Source of the DNA: Pleurotus ostreatus/Saccharomyces cerevisiae fusant
Lineage: Eukaryota > Opisthokonta
Reading direction: 5' to 3'
NCBI GenBank assembly: GCA_024196135.1
Contig: JAMQCK010001053.1
Location: 1-12,610, forward strand
Length of the DNA stretch: 12,610 nt
The notes below the pieces were generated by a model. That model was not told where the DNA came from and did no database searches. It saw nothing but the letters and a program-made list of their open reading frames with translations. Made by a program: the position numbers and the translations under genes. Shown here piece after piece: positions 8,128 to 12,610 of this stretch (the first letter of the stretch is position 1; each line of letters begins with the position of its first letter).

Positions 8128-9183
8128 CTAATCTATCGACAAAAAGTCCCCGCCTTCTTCCCCGTTCTCCTCGACCAGGATCTCCAGGTAGCGGAAGAAC
8201 GACGAAGCAGGGAATCCGACGACGTTGTTGTAGTCACCCTCCACCTTGCTGATGAGGAGACCGCCGTTACCCTGTGGGAATGTACTGTCAGTTCGGAATT
8301 TCATGGCTCGATGACCCCTTGGGACCGAAGAGAGGCCCTCGGGGCATAGCAGAGCGTACCTGTACACCAAAACCACCAGCCTTACCTAACCCGTCGCCGC
8401 TTTCGACATAGGCCTTGACGAGGGCGGGTGGGTTATCTGCGAAATGAACGAGTGTCCGCTCGTCGATAGACCTGTCAAATTGTCAGTCCAGCGTCGCTCA
8501 AACTGCGAGGAGTAGCAACGTACTTCATCCCATATCCAGGTGCGGTCAAAATTGGGTAGACTGAGATACGGTTCCTATTCATGTCCTCGTTTGACTTGGA
8601 AAACGAGACTTACTGAGGACGACGCCCGTGACGACTTCGCAGATACCCCCATTCAGGTCGAGCAACATGCGTAAGTTGTCTTCCTTATCAACGGGCTTCT
8701 CCAGGATCTCTTGAGTCATGGGTGGCAGTAGCGATTCGTGTACTTGTCCGACAACAGGCGCGGCATGTGTTAAGACGACTGTATCGGCAGCGATGACGAG
8801 GTCTGGAGGGTTGTCCGGGTCCTCTGCCTGTTGTATTTCAGTATGGCGCTGCACTCGAAAATATGGGGGGTGCGATACTCACAACCAGGCGCTCGTAAAC
8901 CTCAACACCCTTGTGCTGAGCAGTTGCTACCGGGTATTCATGAATATCCTCGAACGAAGACACAGGTAGGTTCTCCTCGAACGTGGACGGTACGACCTCC
9001 GGGGAGATACCCTTCGCGTTGTATTAGACCTAGTAGAAAGACAAAGGAAAGAGCAGGTACGAAACGCGAGAGGATTTCCTTTCGCCGAGGACTGGCAGAG
9101 GCGAGGACAACGCGCTTGCCCTTCAATTTCTTGATGGAGGGCATCATCAGGGCATGTTCCAACACAGAGTCTTGAGGAGCCAT
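8128..9183 (-). CDS. maf: Maf/ASMTL-family nucleotide pyrophosphatase
   Basis: Maf proteins hydrolyse non-canonical or surplus nucleoside triphosphates (dTTP, UTP, modified NTPs) to monophosphates, cleaning the nucleotide pool. The model complement(join(8128..8271, 8360..8471, 8524..8560, 8614..8827, 8883..9011, 9061..9183)) gives 252 residues. Motifs: VVLASASPRRKEIL (25-38), ATAQHKGVEVYERL, IAADTVV (96-102), EILEKP (124-129), EVVTGVVL, then AGGFGVQ and GDYNNVVGFP near the end. Between ADTVV and EILEKP there are about 16 more residues than in bacterial Maf. The usual DKAG before the G-Q motif reads GKAG here. Introns are 49, 55, 53, 52 and 88 nt. The acceptor at 8561 was chosen because it restores VVLIYPILTAPGY, as in other fungi; the first intron ends in AAG. 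Cytosolic by expectation. Its start faces RIA1 across 186 bp. Confidence 0.93.
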
Positions 9184-9369
9184 AGTCGTCGCCAGTCAGT
9201 TCAAGTCAGTCCGAAGGAGAGCACTGCAGAGATGACGGCAAGATACAACTTGGTTCGCGCCGCTCAATTGATGGGAGGCAATTGATCCTTCATCTGGATC
9301 CGTCATCATGACTCTGCGCGGCTCTGTCTTTTATTCTCCTTGCTTCCTCCCTTCACCACGCTCAGCACT
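9184..9369. promoter_or_regulatory. Short bidirectional promoter of maf and RIA1
   Basis: Only 186 bp separate the ATG codons of two divergent housekeeping genes, so control elements are probably shared. The most distinct pattern is a tandem repeat of CAATTGAT at 9265-9286. No TATA box is obvious on either strand. Confidence 0.6.
9265..9286 (+). repeat. Tandem CAATTGAT direct repeat
   Basis: Two perfect copies of CAATTGAT (9265-9272 and 9279-9286) are separated by GGGAGG. Each contains the palindrome CAATTG, an E-box-type CANNTG core. The position near the middle of the divergent promoter suggests a paired protein-binding site, which is inference. Confidence 0.6.
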
Positions 9370-12300
9370 ATGGAGGCCCCCGATCCGAATAATGTGCGCA
9401 TCTTGACGACCCTTGGACATGTCGACCATGGGAAGACGACGCTCATGGACGCGCTACTGGCTGCGAACAACATCATCTCGTCGCGTATGGCGGGCAAGAT
9501 GCGCTACCTGGACAGCCGCGAGGATGAGCAAGAGCGAGGCATCACAATGGAGAGCAGCGCGGTGTCGCTGAAGTTCCATGTGAAGGGGGGCGAAGGTGAG
9601 AAGGCGATCGGTGAGGGACGTGCGCGCCTGCTTACGCGCCACAGGCCAACCTAACAGGACGTACATCGTGAACATGATCGACACACCGGGACATGTAGAC
9701 TTCTCGTCGGAAGTTTCCATTGCATCTCGCCTGTGCGATGGTGCACTTGTCCTGGTTGACGTCGTTGAGGGCGTTTGCACCCAGGTCCGTCCCCCGATCA
9801 CTTTGCCCTCCGAATGCGTCACTAACGCGCATGATATAGACCACCGCTGTCCTCCGACAAGCATGGCAAGACCGCCTCAAGCCTATTCTAGTCATCAACA
9901 AGTTCGATCGCCTCATTACGGAGCTCAAGCTCTCCCCCACCGAAGCGCATCACCACCTCACTCGCTTGGTCGAGGATGTGAACGCCGTCATGGGCTCCTT
10001 CTTCGCCGCCGACCGGATGGAAGACGACCTGCGGTGGCACGAAGAGCGCAAGCGGCGCCTGCAGGAGAAGAAGGACGCGCTCGCCGGGGAGACAGACGCG
10101 GCTGTAGAAGGTGACGAGCAGGACTACCGCGAACTCGAGGACGAGGATATCTACTTCGCGCCTGAGAAGGGAAACGTCGTATTCGCCTCTGCCATTGATG
10201 GCTGGGGATTCCGAGTGAGCAAGTTTGCCTCGCTATATGCCGCCAAACTCGGGTTCAGCGAAGCCGGCCTGCGTCGAGCACTTTGGGGTGACTACTACTT
10301 CGATCCCAAGACGAAGAAAGCTATCGGTTCGAAACATCTTGCCGGTCGCCCGCTCAAGCCTATCTTCGTCAAATTTGTGCTGGAGAATATCTGGGCAGTC
10401 TACGACGCCATTGTTTTGAATCCGTACGTGCGTCTCTGACTATGTGCGTTTGCCCCGTATTTACCAGCTCATCCTTCAAGTGACCCCGAGAAGACCAGCA
10501 AGATCGTCTCCGCTCTCAATCTCAAAATTCTCCCTCGCGACCTGCGTAGCAAGGACACCCGCCATCTGCTCTCGCTCATCTTTACGCAATGGCTTCCCTT
10601 GTCGTCCTGCATCATTCAGGCCGCCATTGACGTAGTGCCCGCTCCGCACAATGCGCAGGCTACCCGTATACCAAAGATGCTCTACCCAGACCTACGCGAG
10701 GCCACCATCGCGCCGAAGAACAAGCTCGAAGAGGACCTGTACGCTGCGCGCGACGATGCTGACGCATTCGTGGTGGCGTACGTGAGCAAGATGTTCGCAG
10801 TGGCGGAAAGCGACTTGCCGGATAACAAGAAGCGACCGATGACGGCGGACGAGATGCGCGCCAAGGCGCGAGAGGCTCGCGAGGCCAGGCAACAGCAAGC
10901 CGACCAACAACAGCAGCAACAGGAAAAACAGCAAGCAAACGGTACCTCGCCCGCCCCGGAAGGTGTCGACATTCCCGCTACACCTTCTGAGACGCCAGAT
11001 GATGCAGAGAAAGACACCAAAATTGCCGCTGAAGCCATTCTCGGCTTCGCACGCCTCTATTCCGGCTCGCTCAAGGTCGGCGCCACCGTTCATTGCGTCC
11101 TACCAAAGTACAATGCTGCGCTCGGACCGCGCCATCCAGCGAACGCGCGGTACCTGTCTACCACGACGGTGGAGGGTCTGTACGTGATGATGGGGCGCGA
11201 GTTGCAGGCGGTCGACGTTGTGCGAGCTGGGAACATATTTGCGATCCGCGGGTTGGAGGGGAAGGTGTTGAGGAGCGGGACGCTGTGCGCCGCGGCGGGC
11301 GGGAGTGCGATCCTGGACGACGAGGCGAAGACGAGGGAGTACCTCATCAATTTGGGCAGCGTGAATCGGGCGGTACGTATGTCCTTCATAGGTGGGACTT
11401 GTTACTGACAAGGCAATGCAGACGCCACCCATCGTACGCGTCGCGTTAGAACCTGCCATGCCCGCAGATTTGCAAAAGCTGGTACACGGCCTGAAGCTTC
11501 TCAGTCAGGCCGACCCCTGTGTGGAAACCTTCCAGCAACATACGGGCGAGCATGTCATTCTCACCGCCGGAGAACTGCACCTTGAGGTACGTCAAAGCAC
11601 TTGATAAGTGTACATACGTGCCAACTCGACCCTCAGCGTTGTTTGAAAGACCTTCGAGAACGATTCGCAAAGGTGGAGATCCAGGCCTCAAAACCCATCG
11701 TCCCCTTCCGGGAGACCGCCGTCAAGGCCCCGGACATGGCGCCGCCAAAAACACCCAACGCGCCCCGCGGTACCATCCGCGGCAGCTCCGCGCACGACGT
11801 TGTCACTTTCACCATCCGCGCCGCGCCCCTGCCCAAGCCCATCCTCGACTTCGTCCAGGACAACATCTCCGTCATCAAGAAGATGGACTTCAAGGCGGAG
11901 TCTGCTGGCGGGCAGCAGGAGAACGGTGAGAGCACCGCCGAGGCGGACGCGGAACTCGAGCTCGATGTCGAGGTCGACGTTCAGGGCGAGGTCGCGCGGA
12001 AGGCGACTGTGCGGCCGGAGCAGTTTTGGGACGCGTTGAAAGAGGTGTGCGCGAAGGTTGGCGGGGAGTGGGCGAGCATGCCCGAAAGGGTGTGGGCGTT
12101 CGGGCCGCAAAGAGCTGGTGGATGTGTTTTGGTGGATACGCGTCCGGATAGCAAGCGATCGTGCGTTTGCTTCCCTTCCTTGAGAATATATTCGGAAAGT
12201 TGACGACTTGCAGCCTCAAGCGCCGCCTCGACCGCGGTCAAAGCCGTGGGCAGGACATCGACCTATCGGGCGAGGCGGACAAGCGGATCGAAGCGCTCGA

Positions 12301-12610
12301 CAACCACATCGAAACGGGCTTCCAGTTGGCGACCTTCCAAGGACCTTTATGTGCCGAACCCGTGGAGGGCCTGGCGTACTTTGTAGAGAACGTGGAAGTC
12401 GACAAGGAGGCGCTTGAGCGCGAGATAGGTGAGGACTTTCATCGGCTGCTCATCGCAGTTGACTGACGACGACGGCAGAGCAAAATCGGATGGCGCAGCT
12501 GGTGGGCAGTGTGATCACGGGCGTGCGCGATGCTTGCCGAAATGGACTGCTCGACTGGTCGCCGAGGTTGTTACTGGCGATGTACTCTTGTGATATCCAG
12601 TGCTCGAGTA
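9370..12610 (+). CDS. RIA1: Ria1/EFL1 GTPase, 60S ribosome maturation (partial, C-terminus off the right edge)
   Basis: EF-2-like cytosolic GTPase that works with Sdo1/SBDS to release eIF6/Tif6 from late pre-60S subunits. The model join(9370..9595, 9645..9784, 9840..10423, 10481..11372, 11422..11586, 11637..12160, 12214..12428, 12479..>12610) gives 959 codons so far, against about 1110 residues in yeast. GTPase motifs: GHVDHGKT (16-23), RGITM (56-60), DTPGHVD (88-94), NKFD (142-145) and the later ASAIDGWGF. An EFL1-type insert follows the G domain, with charged and Gln-rich parts. The EF-2-like domains then show [55 protein letters not shown] and [17 protein letters not shown]. The sequence stops at [11 protein letters not shown], in the last EF-G-like domain. 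The ATG has A at -3. The first intron has two possible donors. Seven introns are 49-57 nt. Confidence 0.96.
10890..10934 (+). repeat. Gln-rich low-complexity tract inside RIA1
   Basis: A CAA/CAG-rich run codes for about 11 Gln in 15 residues (residues about 454-468) after an Ala/Arg/Glu-rich helix-like stretch. It lies in the insert that separates EFL1 proteins from EF-2. Mixed CAA and CAG codons make it less prone to slippage than a pure repeat. Confidence 0.75.

Noticed and set aside
8730..8770. Possible retained intron explaining the Maf insert
   Set aside because: The only GT..AG pair inside would be 34 nt, too short and not a multiple of three, so removing it breaks the frame. The insert is more likely real protein.
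1..12610. Mobile element, CRISPR array, viral insert or other undescribed multi-gene system
   Set aside because: All coding space is covered by intron-bearing genes, mostly of conserved fungal families; I saw no long terminal or inverted repeats, transposase motifs, regular repeat-spacer pattern or abrupt composition change.

Overview
The window reads as an ordinary gene-dense stretch of a filamentous basidiomycete genome, most likely Agaricomycetes. Genes are compact and split by many short introns: I place 31, from 47 to 107 nt with most around 50-60 nt. Donors are mostly GTRNGT and acceptors C/T/A-AG. Coding sequence is GC-rich, and the closest remembered family members are mushroom proteins. 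The species is an inference. I see no tRNA, rRNA, transposon, CRISPR array or prokaryotic operon structure.

Layout, left to right: (1) 1-973, minus strand: a SET-domain protein with an N-terminal membrane segment, cut by the left edge. (2) 1623-2152, plus: a roadblock-type dynein light chain. (3) 2591-2930, minus: an uncharacterised 95-residue protein with a clear TATA/CCAAT promoter. (4) 3631-4781, plus: a classical short-chain dehydrogenase/reductase in seven exons. (5) 5142-6306, plus: the urease/nickel accessory GTPase UreG with a His-rich N-terminus. (6) 6476-7891, minus: the mitochondrial inner-membrane protein She9/Mdm33. (7) 8128-9183, minus: a Maf/ASMTL-family nucleotide pyrophosphatase. 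(8) 9370 to beyond the right edge, plus: the ribosome-maturation GTPase Ria1/EFL1.

The genes do not form an obvious pathway. They cover chromatin or protein methylation, motor transport, redox metabolism, nickel insertion, mitochondrial shape, nucleotide-pool cleaning and 60S maturation. Shared control is plausible only where promoters are divergent: 974-1622, 2931-3630 and especially the 186-bp gap 9184-9369, which holds a tandem CAATTGAT repeat. The gene models were built by hand from reading-frame continuity, splice signals and family motifs. Each closes in frame over every intron, which is the main internal check.

I looked for a new system and do not see one. The points worth a second look are small: a membrane-tethered SET protein with a variant NHGC motif, an uncharacterised 95-residue protein, in-frame alternative splice choices in SET and RIA1, an insert in the Maf protein, and structured motifs in two divergent promoters.
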